From positions 51,837,382-51,901,381 of the forward strand of contig NC_052617.1 in NCBI RefSeq assembly GCF_016545825.1: DNA of 64,000 nucleotides. Direction: 5' to 3'. The notes under the pieces are model-generated. The model was not told the DNA's origin. It made no database searches and saw nothing but the letters and a program-made list of their open reading frames with translations. This DNA is from Eucalyptus grandis (lineage: Eukaryota; Streptophyta; Magnoliopsida; Myrtales; Myrtaceae). Positions 1 to 11,693 of the stretch are shown piece by piece. Position 1 is the stretch's first letter; each line of letters begins with the position of its first letter. The position numbers and the translations under genes were made by a program.

Positions 1-941
1 GAAATAGGTGTACATACTGAGTAATCAAAAAGCACATTAATCCAAGGAAAGTTCAAGAAGAATTGCCACAATAAGTAGCATAAGCAATGATTAAAGAAAG
101 TACATGGTTTCCTTGAGCATTAAACAATAACTTAACTGTATCAACTAGACCATGCACAAAAAGAACAAATCTAGTAAACCAATCACGATGAGAATGCTGT
201 CGCTGGTAAGAAGTAACGATATCTAAACAAGAGAAACTTGGGCATATATAATAGAGTAATAGTATTATAATGCAAGACAGAACTTATAAGATTCAAGCGG
301 CTAGTGCCTGCAGAAGGAGATCAGCATGCCCACAATAATTCTTTGCATGTTTCTACAATTTTCTTTTCTCAAAAAAACATTGATCACATAAACCCGCGAC
401 ATAATGCAATTGTCAATCAAATGCAGCTTCAGAAAGAAATAAAGGAAAACTACAAGGAAGCAAAATAAATGAGCAAATAATAGATTCTGAAAAATTTCAT
501 TTGGTTCAGACAGGATGAATGGAGCTAACTAAAATTAGTAACTTATCTCCTGCTAACAAGTATAGCTAATTTCGCATCACCACTCCATAAGTTGCCTATT
601 TTTGCTAAAATATAAGATCATCATGATAATTAAGCAACCAAGTGCTTCAAATTGATCCTTATCAAGTCAAAACTTCTAAAGCCATATTATGACATCTTCC
701 ATCCAAAATATAATGAAAATCACACAACTTTGCTAAAGATTAAGCATATAGTGTTTCATGAATCGCTTATTTCATCTGTCACTGGGAAACCAAAAGCAAG
801 CATCCCATCACGAGTCTATAAGCCAAAGAGTAGTTTGAATACCATAAGGCCACTTAACTGCATATAAATTTTTGGATGAATAACACAAAAATCAAGCATG
901 AACCAACATAAAATAGTATAAATTCAAGGATTATCACGCAC
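1..941. other. Probable intron of the CCA-transferase gene
   Basis: AT-rich sequence with no exon-like match to the rest of the tRNA nucleotidyltransferase on the minus strand. It most likely belongs to a large intron between exon 9 and the C-terminal exons beyond the left edge. Nothing else recognisable is seen. Confidence 0.4.
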
Positions 942-3900
942 AGTAAGAGATAACGACCCAATTAGCTGCAGAAGGCTCCATGCAGCATCCATATAAGCCA
1001 AGCAGACCCTAGAAACATACCAACAGATGCAATGTGTAAGCAACTATGCACGCACTGACACAACAATGAGAATAAGAGAAACTACAAATTTCTGCGGTCA
1101 AATTCTAAAAGTGGTAGAAGCTCTAGGAAATTTGTGCAGAAATGAAATTACTAACTCGATTTAGAAAATGGACATAACAACCTTAATTAAAATTATCATG
1201 GAAAGAAACATGAGAACAGCAGAGACTCTATAATGCCTCCCAACAACTTGAAAGACGTTGTCCGCTAAACCAAGAAGAGTTCTAGGAGGTGCATAGCACT
1301 TTGAACATTAGCCTTTCTCAATGCTTTTCACATGACCCTTTTGGATTTAATTCGATGTTGTTTTAGCTTCCTTCCTTCTCTCAATGTCATCAATTTGTCT
1401 TTCTTTTAACAGTATATTTAGATTGCTTTAGTAGCGTGCCTTCTTCTCTTAATAATGCTTCTATACTTACATCAAAAGAAACATTAGTACACTTCATTTG
1501 TTCATCCTGTAGGAAATAGCAAGGCTCCAGCCTCTAGACCCAGTTGGGCAGATTTTAGAACGTAGAAGCTTTTGAAAACACCACCATAAATTAGGTCCCC
1601 CGCTCCCAACCCCAAACCCCACCCCAAAAAAAAGGAATTGTATACACTCACCAGTCTCTTGGGGCCAAAAGAAGGATGAAGATAAAACAGTGTCATCTTT
1701 CACATGGAAAAGCATTAAAAATTCTCTATAAGTTGCAGTAATATTTATTATTTTTTCTCTTTTGTCACAAAAGATTTATACTGTGTTTCTTTCTTCCCAA
1801 ACCAATTTTGTCAAAATTGTAACATATTCCCTGATACATTCATAAGCACAAATCTCATTTTATTCTTCCTAATAACTAACAACTAGATACAATTCACATA
1901 AGTGGAATAAATTAGATTGTCACAACCGATATATCCTAGCCTGATGTTGCTGAATTCTCAGTCATTATTAACAGTGCATCAAATATGTAGATATCAATCA
2001 TGTCTAGCTAGACAATCATAAGAACCAATCCACAAAACCAACCTATCGCATTCTTCTGGCAATGTCGGTTCATGTTCATGAGGTAGACTGAAGACAACCC
2101 AAAATAATTGCAACTCATAGATGTAAGCAATAGCTTTAACTGGTCCATTGCCCGATACCATCAGATCAACCTGTCATACCGAAGAAAGGGGAAAACATTG
2201 ATCCCATCTCATCATTGATAAGTAGCAACAAAAAGGAGATACAAATCATATAGAGAAGTTGAGAGAAAAGATAAAGAACACGTGTACAAGAAGAACTCCC
2301 ACGAAAAACACATTTATTTAGATAAAGCAGCCGATAAGAGGAATTTTCTAGACACATACTTCTGTTCCAATGCGCTCTCTACTGATTTTAGCTGCAAGTG
2401 CATCTTTGACATCATTGGATGCAGCAGCTCTCTTCAGCTCTTCATCCAATGTAAAACTGAACCTTGCGCCTGAAATGAACACAAGATGATGAACATGGAG
2501 GCACAAAAATGACTATACCATAGATAAAGTAGCAGAAAGCTCCTTTTTGATCTCGCAAAACTCTTGTACAAATCAAAGAAAATGAGCATCCACATTGCAT
2601 GGCAGAAGAATGAAAAAAAGACAGCTTCTTTGTAAGATAAGCTGCAAAAACACAAGGTTTACAAAGCTCATCTAAGAATAAGGCATTAAGCTCTCTCAAT
2701 TCAGGGATTGTGGGGATGCAAGAGGATCCAAGAGTCTTCGAAACAAAAGAATCATACATAAAGCACAAACGGCAGGCTCATGGTTCTAGCACACTCTATT
2801 GTAGATATGTATTTCATGCAGTCATTACTTCCTTGATTCAAACCTTTACCTACTTGTGCAGTCACATGTTTACACACACAATACATCCATTTGTACATAA
2901 AAAAGGATGTGAATAGAAGGAAGACTGCATTAGGTGCATGCAGGTGTACTCAGATAGTGACATGCAGCTGTTAACACAATTTCATGCAACTACTCCAAAG
3001 GCAACAAGCTATGGAATTGATGAAGGTTGCATAATAAATGGTCTCAGGCACACTGAATAAGAAAATCCAGAACAAAATAAATTAAGAAACAAAAGGTTAA
3101 CAAAATTTAAATAAAACAGCACCAAAGCGAATGGCACGAAGAACTCGCAGAGGATCATCCAGAAACGTTTCCTTTGGGGCTAGAGGTGTCACAATTTTTC
3201 CTGATCTAAGATCGTCAATTCCTGTACTGTGAACAAAAATTTGAAAAGCAGAAGAATTTAATATAGTTTAATTTCCCAAAAACTTCTCATTGAAAAGAAA
3301 ACCAAGTCAAAAATTAATTCTGACCTCTCCCAGTTAAATCTTCAACCAAGCTGGTGTTGATATTGTAAAACATGCTGTCAGACAAAAATTTAGGTCATCA
3401 AACAACCAGACCAATATAGAGCAGAATGGTATGAATAAGAGAAGCCAAGCTGTTTGAAGTACAGAAGCAGATAATGGTAAACAAACTTCGTTTCTTAAAC
3501 ATATGAGAAGGCAACTGCTATCTGGATGTCCAATCATGTCTAAAATAGAGAAAGGATTATAGCCTTCACAATCCAATTTCATTAACATACAAATTTCCCA
3601 AGTTAATGAGCGGCATGTGGTGCTAAAACACTTTATAAGCTATAAAAAAGGAGATCCGAATAAAGATATGAAAGACTGCACATTCCATGATTTCTTGCCA
3701 GCTGACCAGAAAACCAAATTGACAGTAATTCCTCTTTAATTGTCACCTAGTTAATTGGCATTAAATGATCAATGGGCAGTAAATTTGGAACTACATATAC
3801 TTCATGGAAAAGCAGACCATGTCCACTATCTGCTACAACTGACAACCATTCATTAACCTCCATAACCGGAAATAAGGTTGGATAGAGTAATAGAATGATT

Positions 3901-6900
3901 TGTTATGTGCCAATTATAGAGCAATAGAATCATTTATTACGTTCAAAATGGATTTAACTAACAGGTGTTAGATCAAATACCACCTAAACCTAAGCAATAA
4001 ATTGTTTTGAAATAAACAGAATCTGATGCAATTAACATTTTGACTCAAGAGCAGAAGAGACACCTGTTTATAGTTAAATCCCTTCTATAAGCATCCTCTT
4101 CTGCAGTGCCAAAATCCTGTAAGAGAAGTCATATTGAACAACCATTCACAAAAGTAACAACCAGACAACTAGCATGATTTTCAGGTCATAAATAGTTGAA
4201 CAAAAGCGCAATCACATTGGAAACACCGGGGGGGATAAAGCAATAAATAAACAAAAGTTTGCTCCAAGCATTGACAATCTAAGAGAAAACACTAAGCTAA
4301 CGTCAAAAATGACTAGCCATGCACACAAAATATAAGAGGCCTTGAGCTCATTGCTTTTAGCTTTCATGATGATTCTTAGGCCCTCTTATCTTATAATGAT
4401 ATACTCGACACTTACAAGAAACTAATGTTAGTTCAACAGGTCTCTCGAGTGAATTAGCAAAAGAAAGAAAAATAATTTAGAAGAAAGTTCCTCAATCAAG
4501 ACTGTTCAAGGATAGACGTATGATTGTCAGAATTCAAGTCATTTTACTGTTGATTATGAGTTACATACTTATCACTTGTAGGCTTGCATTCCTTGAGTAC
4601 GAGTACCACTGTGGAGTGAGCAAGCCGTTGCCCTATTGAGAATACCTACCTAATTAGCTTATCTTTCTTTCCTTAAAAAAGAAAGAGTCCATGAAAGCGC
4701 TAAAAGCTATTTTTACTATATACTGGTAATGATACCATCTAGTTAGCCATGACTAAACAAGATAATAAGATACAGGTGGAAAGAAAATATACAATAGATG
4801 AAACAACAGCTGTACTACTGCATACCATCTGGGTGGGAATGCGGCTATTATCACTGTACTTTTCAGACCTTAAATTCACAAAATCTATCCATATATCATA
4901 GAGGCGCATCCTCGCTGTTTCCAGATGTTTTGACTGGTTTGGGTTGCTGTAAAACTAAATTTATGTAAAAATGTCTTCAAATACCCAATCAGAATGGAGA
5001 CAGCATTTGCCACAATAATATACCACAACCTAATTCAATCAGATAATAGGAGATAATATTCATGTAATAAGAAGTCCAAATGCAACTATGCCAACGAAAC
5101 CATATTTCATGACTAACATACAAAAACAAGTTAAGAGATTATAGGAGACAAAGAAATAGAATCTCTTCTACAGAGCTCTTAAGACAGTAGACCTTGCCAG
5201 ATAATGAGACTAAAAAATAAAAATCAAGGGGCAAAAAATCATAGCAGGAAAGGAGTATTCTCAAAAGATATCTTCATCCTGCAAACGCTCCTTTTTCCAT
5301 TTAAAGTGAACCATTTGTTCTACACTTAACCATATTTCAAAGCCCTAGGAGAAATATTTAAGAGGGCCAATTAATCTTGATTTGTAAGTGTAGATTCCCT
5401 CCAAGAGTAGCTTTACCTCTGGGGAGACTGCTTTACAAATCACGAGGTGATCAACTTCTGATGACAGTCTTTCTTTGGAGGGATATAGAGTTTGTAAGAT
5501 GTGCACGAGATTGGCAATTGGAACCCTTCTTTGACTTATTTGATTTACTTAATAGTTTGTGGGTTGTGCTTTGAGGTCAGTGCAAAGCAGTGTGACCACA
5601 GAGATAGAAATGGATTGCTTCCAGTGAAAATTGATAAAAGCTACAAGGGTCTTGCACAACCTAAACCACATGCGTGCTAACTCTAACACATAGATCACAT
5701 TCAATATATAGAATCCACTGTCTATAAAATGTCTAGCACTTCAAATTTCATGAAGTAAAAGAAACAGTTTTATCATGAAGAATCAAGAGTCTTTTATCTT
5801 CAAAATAGCAATCTCAAAGCCTTCAAAACACTCTTTTAATCCTCTTCCTTCACACTTTCAGCTGGCATTGCTTGATCCCAAGGTCTTAGTTATTTGACTA
5901 AGTATTGTGGACCTATTCCTCTTTAATTTATACTCTAGTGAACACTCCTTTCAAGTCTTTCCTTTTCAGAGACAAAGAAATCACTATCTAAGACATGAAG
6001 TGCACAACAAACAAATAACCACCGCTCACATTACAGACTTCTGGTGCAGAATAAACATTGACCAACTTTCACACATAAACTTCATGTCAAATCAAACATT
6101 CATACATTAAAATATGAGAAGCTAATATCTAAAGGCAAAAGGCAAGCACGAAGTTCAGTGTACCTTGGGATAACAGCCAGACCTTGTGCCTCTTCCCCTG
6201 TTGACGCCAAATATTGGGTAACCTTATCAACGAATGTGCTACCCAACATGTCATCAAGAGCAATATCGATATCATAACAATCTTTCCCTAGAAGCTGTAA
6301 AGATGAGAAAATGTGAGTTTGTTCATCATCTTCTTTAAAGAATAGGTTTAACACAATAAATCCACCAATTTCACAATGTCATTCACATCGATTCAAGTGC
6401 AATAATTGCTCCCTTTCTCTACAAATCAATTCCAGCTTGAACATGATAAATGATTCTGAGCAAAAAAATTGCTATAAATGACAGACAATAAATCATTTAT
6501 AACCTTTACCAAAAAAAAATCATTTATAACAGTTTAAAAGCATCTTAAGGGTTTTCTAGGAACATATAATCATTCTCTACTCAAATAATTACCCTGGCAC
6601 CTTGTCGAAGGTTGGGAAAGGTCCTATCTATCGAGGTTCATAGCAAAGGGGCATCACCACCCAATAACAGATTACAGTGATGATATTGGAAAGCAAAGTT
6701 AGTAATCAGTAGCATATATAATGTGAATGTGGTCATGTACATAAGAGAGTAACTCATAAATGTGGTCCCAAGGGAATCATAACTCTTCATCGAAGTAAAT
6801 TGACCTGTCTAAGTGTCTGTCACTAATATTATGTGACACCTAAGGGCACCCAACTGGCTCGAAATGGCAGCGGCTGAGAGTAATAAACCACCGAAAGCAG

Positions 6901-7905
6901 CGAGTAATCATGGAAAATAGGCTATTAAAGATTTTTTAAAAGAGAACATGTTCTTGTTTTTCTTTTGTATTTAGGTATGTTTCATGTGAATTACAAAAAC
7001 ATCTTACTTCATGGGCTAACAGTGCTGGCCGCCAAGGCAATTGCCAAAAAACTAGCAGATACCTATTATTTCCAAAAAGCAGCCTTTCAAATTATGAAGT
7101 TCACGCATTATTGTTGCAACTTGTAATACTAAACCTATTAGAAAAAGACTGTCACATCAACAATTGCATTCCTAAACTTGAAGATTTATTATGTACATCA
7201 CCATAAATTGATCCCCTGAAATAATAATGCCCAATGACTAAATGATCAAAAGAATGCAGTCTCAATCCCAGTAGCTTAACAAACAATAGAACAACATTGA
7301 TAAAGACCTCGATTAGTTGGTGTTCCTACCGATTGTAGAAACAGAACTTCATAAGTAACAACAAAAGTAATGCATTCTCTAAAATTCGCACTCCAAAGAA
7401 ACAAAAATCCCCAATCAAATACAGATAAAAACGCATTTTATGGGAAGGGAACAGTAAGAACTTGAACTGGATATAACTAAACATGTAATTGGAGAAAATA
7501 TCTCACAATAAACAAAAAACAACATGCTTTTACACGATTAGTGCCGCAAAAGAACTTAAACATGCATTGAAGCGAACACCCTGCTGCACTAGAATATACA
7601 CCAACCTTATCACGGACCCAGCCACCAGCAACCCGCAGCTGTGTAGGGAGATCAAAATGGCGAACAGTGGCGAGAAGCCGATCAAAGATCATCTTCTCCT
7701 TCTCTGTCAAACCGATCTTCTCCTTCACTCGCACCACCGGCGTGTTCGCCGACATCAATTTGCAACTCAAGAGCCCTGCCGTTTTAGTCAGGCTTCGCGC
7801 CTTAAGAGGACTCCAAACGCTTCCTAAAGCAAGACGATTGCAACTACGGACGATGCTTCTGAGAAAAAGACTGGAACTGTTGCCGTTCAAAAAGGACGCT
7901 CTCAT
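942..7905 (-). CDS. CCA-adding tRNA nucleotidyltransferase, 5' nine exons (partial)
   Basis: The enzyme adds or repairs the CCA end of tRNAs in cytosol/nucleus, mitochondria and plastids. Nine exons were read by hand with GT-AG borders: 7606-7905, 6164-6294, 4826-4946, 4064-4116, 3325-3374, 3123-3221, 2360-2469, 2043-2170 and about 942-1008 (last donor uncertain). The joined frame carries the class II signatures: RVAGGWVRDK at about residues 91-100, the metal-binding DID in CYDIDIALDD, RRDLTIN, DDPLRVLRAIRF and SRERIGTE. Residues 1-50 are rich in S, R and L and nearly lack acidic residues, like an organellar transit peptide. A second in-frame Met (M51, 7753-7755) begins the conserved MSANTPVV start, so dual initiation for organelle and cytosol forms is likely, as known for this family. 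The C-terminal exons lie left of the window. Family assignment is firm; the exact ends of exon 9 are not. Confidence 0.93.
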
Positions 7906-8186
7906 TTTCCCCCCTTACTCATGCTGGAAACGCCCTCGCTTCAATTCACTCGGTTTTCCCCCTTCCGTCGCTAGGAGAATTCGGCGATCACGAGGGGCTT
8001 GCTTCTGCAGGGTTAAAAAACCGAATTCCTTTTCCCTTCAAATTCGAGCACCGCAACTCTAATAAGCCGAAACAAAGTCTCGATTTTTCAGGAGTGCACT
8101 CTACGATGCTAAGGATCAATTTTACATATTTGACCTAACGACCGCCGAGCCTACTCCGCCGGCGAAAAACCTCCGGAGCATGTCCG

Positions 8187-8223
<37 letters not shown>

Positions 8224-8460
8224 GATGAGGAGTACCTGGAGCCTGGAGGCGTCGCTTCGCTTAGCTCGGCTCGGCTGATGTGAGGCGGCCGGGGCGACGG
8301 GCGACGTTAAGAAGGGAAATGGCGAGGCTGGCGAGGGTGGTGGCGACACGGCGGCGACGGGGCTGAGCGGAAGCGCAACGGCGAGGGCGGGAGATACGGG
8401 CAGAAACGCAGAGTCGAAGACCTCTGGAAGATGCCGCGTGATGAGAAAGCGCTAATAAAA
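7906..8460 (-). promoter_or_regulatory. 5' UTR / promoter region of the CCA-transferase gene, with a GA tract
   Basis: GC-richer sequence just upstream of the start codon. It contains a pure (GA)15 tract at 8191-8220, which is CT-rich on the transcribed sense strand, as often seen in plant 5' leaders. Short open frames here on the minus strand translate the tract into serine/leucine repeats and are not taken as genes. Confidence 0.45.
8191..8220. repeat. (GA)15 microsatellite
   Basis: Thirty bases of perfect GA dinucleotide repeat directly readable in the sequence, in the 5' flank of the CCA-transferase gene. Confidence 0.97.
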
Positions 8461-9807
8461 TTTTAGGTTAAAAAGTATGAAAAACCTCAAATTGCACAAA
8501 TTTATTTTTAATTAATTTTTTCGATTCACTAAAATTTTATTAAATTGGATTAATATTACAAAAAAAATTACAATCCAATACACTTGTGATAAACGGAGGA
8601 TAAAACCTCAAACTAATATATTTGTTAATTGTCACACGTGTTATCAAACTCAATAATGTAACTGTAAAATATAATAAAAATTAACATAAAATAAATTTGT
8701 CACAAGCGTACAATTTAGTGTTTTTGGTAGTCAAAAAACTAGGTTAGGTAAAATTATCATAAATATATTAATTTGTGATTTTCGTGATATTAATCCTAAA
8801 ATTTATAATCTCATTATTAGTTCTTCAAATTATTTAAGTTGTACAACTGAATTCTCAAATTTTTAACATCTAAGTGTACCGAATAAGATTTTATATTGTT
8901 AAAATAAAATGGCCATCTTCCCATTGCAAAAAAAAAAAAAAAATGGGGCTTATTCGACCAAAAAAAAAAAGGTATAAAATAATGTTAAGATCTTACCTTT
9001 GCTCCCTTTCCCCTTTCGACAAAGTGGAAAAGGCTAGGCCTAATTACCAGTGAAGTTGAAAGATCAAATCACATATTGTTTAGAAGTCATTGTCCAAACT
9101 AATTTATAATAGATGAAACGTCAGATTTTCTTTGAAAGTGGTCAATCCAAGTGGAGTTGGGGAGACCTCAATTCCGCTAAATTGTGCATTGAGTCTAGCA
9201 CCTTATCAGGTCCATAATTAAGTCAATTCTAGATTTGATCTATCTACTTTCTTTAAGAAAAATTAACTACATTCCGTAATTTACGGAAAAAAAAAGGTAC
9301 AAGAAAATTATTCTTCTCAAAGACTTTGATCTTAACTGGGATGACTTCATTTTGTAGCGGATTGGATAAATGGTCCTTACTTATTTGCGTAAATTTTATC
9401 AAACCTAACCTTAATATCACTAGTTGACTGTCCATGTTATAGATGCAGCTGTTTTGCCTCTAAAGTTTATATTGAATGGAGCATTCCACGAGAGTGCCTT
9501 ACCCTAATTAAGTGATTTGCATGGGAAATAGCGACCACCAAGAAAAAATATATTAGGTACTGCATAAGGGAACAAAAAGATCAGCAAAATATCTTAGGTC
9601 AACAACCAAAAAATGGTCAGAAAATGCATTGATGGACGAGGATCCTTGATGGTTTTTTATAATTAGCCGAGAATTAAATAACTTTCTGTTATTTACTAGT
9701 CCACACACTAATACAAAATTCTCGTATTTGCTAATTGTCCAACTTTGCCTTGCCAAAGTTCTTCCCTATACTGGTTCTATAACGACGTTGAAAAGAGCTG
9801 TTCTCAC
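8461..9807. other. AT-rich intergenic stretch
   Basis: No gene is recognisable. The part 8465-8990 is very AT-rich with poly-A runs near 8926-8942 and 8960-8970 and looks like decayed repeat DNA. The rest is anonymous. Confidence 0.5.
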
Positions 9808-9815
9808 TATAAATA
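9808..9815 (+). promoter_or_regulatory. TATA box of the small peptide locus
   Basis: TATAAATA lies 112 bases before the ATG of the small secreted-peptide relic at 9927. Spacing and sequence fit a core promoter, with transcription expected to start near 9840. Confidence 0.5.
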
Positions 9816-9926
9816 TGCTGAGATAACTAGTGTCCTCACATTCTCAAGGTTCTTTTCTTTTTTGCCAAAACATTTTTTCAGGTTAAGATAAAGACATTCT
9901 ACCTCAAAATATCAATTGCTGTCGCA

Positions 9927-10291
9927 ATGTTTCTGTCTTTTGTCCTAATGCTCTTCCTAATTGTCTCATCTGGTATGTTTGTCTGATTCATGCCTACTTT
10001 AAATATCATAAACTTGCTTTCTTCTCCCTCCTTGCCCCAGATCTTTATGGCTACTAATTTCTTCTTCTTCTTCTATTTTCTTTTTTCTTTCTTATTTTGT
10101 TGATTCCTAAAACAGGTATCAAGTCAGGAGAGGCCCATGGATGCACAAAATAACCATCCCTTCCCCAGAATTGCTTTGTAAAGGAATGCATTAACACCTG
10201 CAAATCATTATATGGTGACACCACCAGCGGGGATGTGTTGACAAGGATCACTGTTGCTGCATACAGAGTTTCTTGCTTTTATTGGGAATAA
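9927..10291 (+). pseudogene. Cysteine-rich secreted peptide (defensin-like) relic
   Basis: Exon 1 (9927-9972) encodes a short hydrophobic segment, MFLSFVLMLFLIVSS, like a signal peptide. A GTATGT donor and an AACAG acceptor join it in frame to exon 2 at 10116. One intron right after the signal peptide is the usual layout of plant cysteine-rich peptide genes. Exon 2 starts SG-IKSGEAHGCTK and then meets an in-frame TAA at 10151-10153. Beyond it the same frame stays open for 45 codons to TAA at 10289, with cysteines in PQNCFVKECINTCKSL and VSCFYWE. The total is five cysteines, in the order C-x9-C-x4-C-x3-C-x24-C counting the stop as one position. The codons just before the ATG (9891-9926) also read as signal-peptide-like sequence, so the original start may have been upstream and lost. 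I cannot name the family; defensin-like is the nearest guess. It could also be a truncated live gene. Confidence 0.5.
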
Positions 10292-10500
10292 AATAGACAT
10301 TAATACATGAATAAGAAACTTGTATACTTTACTCTCATGCCATGTTCTCTTATGAACACCTTGAGGCAACAGTTTAATGGCCATGGCCAAAATCATGATG
10401 TTTTTTTGTTATGTTACATATATATACAGAAAAAGGAACGACTTAGGCCCCACTTACATCATATATAATATGCACAAACACAACCCTTTGGTTGAGATGA

Positions 10501-11693
10501 TCAAATGTAAGGGTTGATGTGTGATGAGTAGTCGCGAATTCCTGCTCCTTCCCATCCCATCCATTCTTCCCACAAGTCCCAATCTGAATCATCCATGGCT
10601 CTCATCGGCTCATCGATCCCTTGGTCTTCCGGCTCGTACATCTGCGGATCATTTGATTCTCCTCTCAAATTGCTCATCACAATCTGCATCAGAAACATTG
10701 AGAAAGAATTTCGATTAGTCAAGATTATCATGACCCACAATCAGAAGCTTAATGCAGAAGCCTCTTTGACCAAATAATAAATGAAAAAGAAAAAGGCGAG
10801 AAGTCACTAAAGCCTTGTTTAGAGATAGTGGGGTAGTTCTTATGTCACTTTCAGATGCTGACTATGTTGGCAGAAGCAGAAAATAATTGGATAAGATGCT
10901 GATACCAATAATCATCATCTCTTTCACCATTTCAGCAAATAAAACTGAGAAAAATAACCCAAAGAGCGAGACCCGTTATTCCTTTGAATCAGGGCAGAGA
11001 GTTTTGTGCGTGTAGTTCGGTTCTTAAGCCCAAGAAAGCTCTTCAAAATAATTTATCATCACTCACTTGGTGAAAAAATAAGCTAGAGATTTGTTCTTGC
11101 TTTTTTTTTCTTTTTTTTTTGGGTACCAAAACAGACTCGGCAAGCTTGCTGTTGGACATATCATCAATGACGTATAACCAAGTTAAGCTTTATCTTTGCA
11201 TCATGAATGACTTTCTTCGAGATGAAATGTTGGCTTACATCATATGCTTCGTTGATCTGATGAAACTGCACTTTGCAATTGCTTCCTCTGCATACGTCCG
11301 GATGATACTGAAAAAGAACATAACAAAGCCAAAACCCGTCAACGATCTTGATCAAAAGGTCGCAATCTGTAACGGCAGAGTTTGCGACTTTAACTACAAG
11401 AAAAACCATTCCCTAAACTAAATCATCAGATTCACGATTGAACTGTCGTATGCAGAGGACGCGATTGAGACCTGCAAAGCGAGCTGTCTAAAGGCCTTCT
11501 TGACCTCAGATTCAGAAGCACCGCGATGAATTCTGAGAGTCTTGTATGGATCCACAACGGAAGCAGGATAAGAGCAGAAGACTCTCACCCCTTCTTTACA
11601 TGCCACCCTCTTCTTCATCGACGTCCGTTCATTGTTCTTGAGTTGAATCCAAGATGACCCATACTTGCCCATCAAACCAGCAGCGCAAGCCAT
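10501..11693 (-). CDS. Chloroplast J8-like DnaJ co-chaperone
   Basis: Three exons with GT-AG borders (11472-11693, 11239-11307, 10501-10683) give a 157-residue protein. It looks complete and matches the plant DnaJ8 chloroplastic (J8) family in length and order. Residues 1-45 form a basic, hydroxylated, transit-peptide-like leader. The J domain runs from about 48 ([14 protein letters not shown]) through [10 protein letters not shown], the HPD tripeptide in [10 protein letters not shown] (residues 76-78), and FHQINEAYD. The C-terminal tail has the J8 signature [13 protein letters not shown] followed by [10 protein letters not shown]. There is no Gly/Phe or zinc-finger domain. HPD indicates stimulation of HSP70 ATPase activity, presumably in the stroma; J8 loss in Arabidopsis affects photosynthesis. 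The stop is TGA at 10501-10503. Confidence 0.92.

Noticed and set aside
8122..8349. Minus-strand frame containing a serine/leucine run
   Set aside because: The run is just the translated GA microsatellite in a 5' flank.
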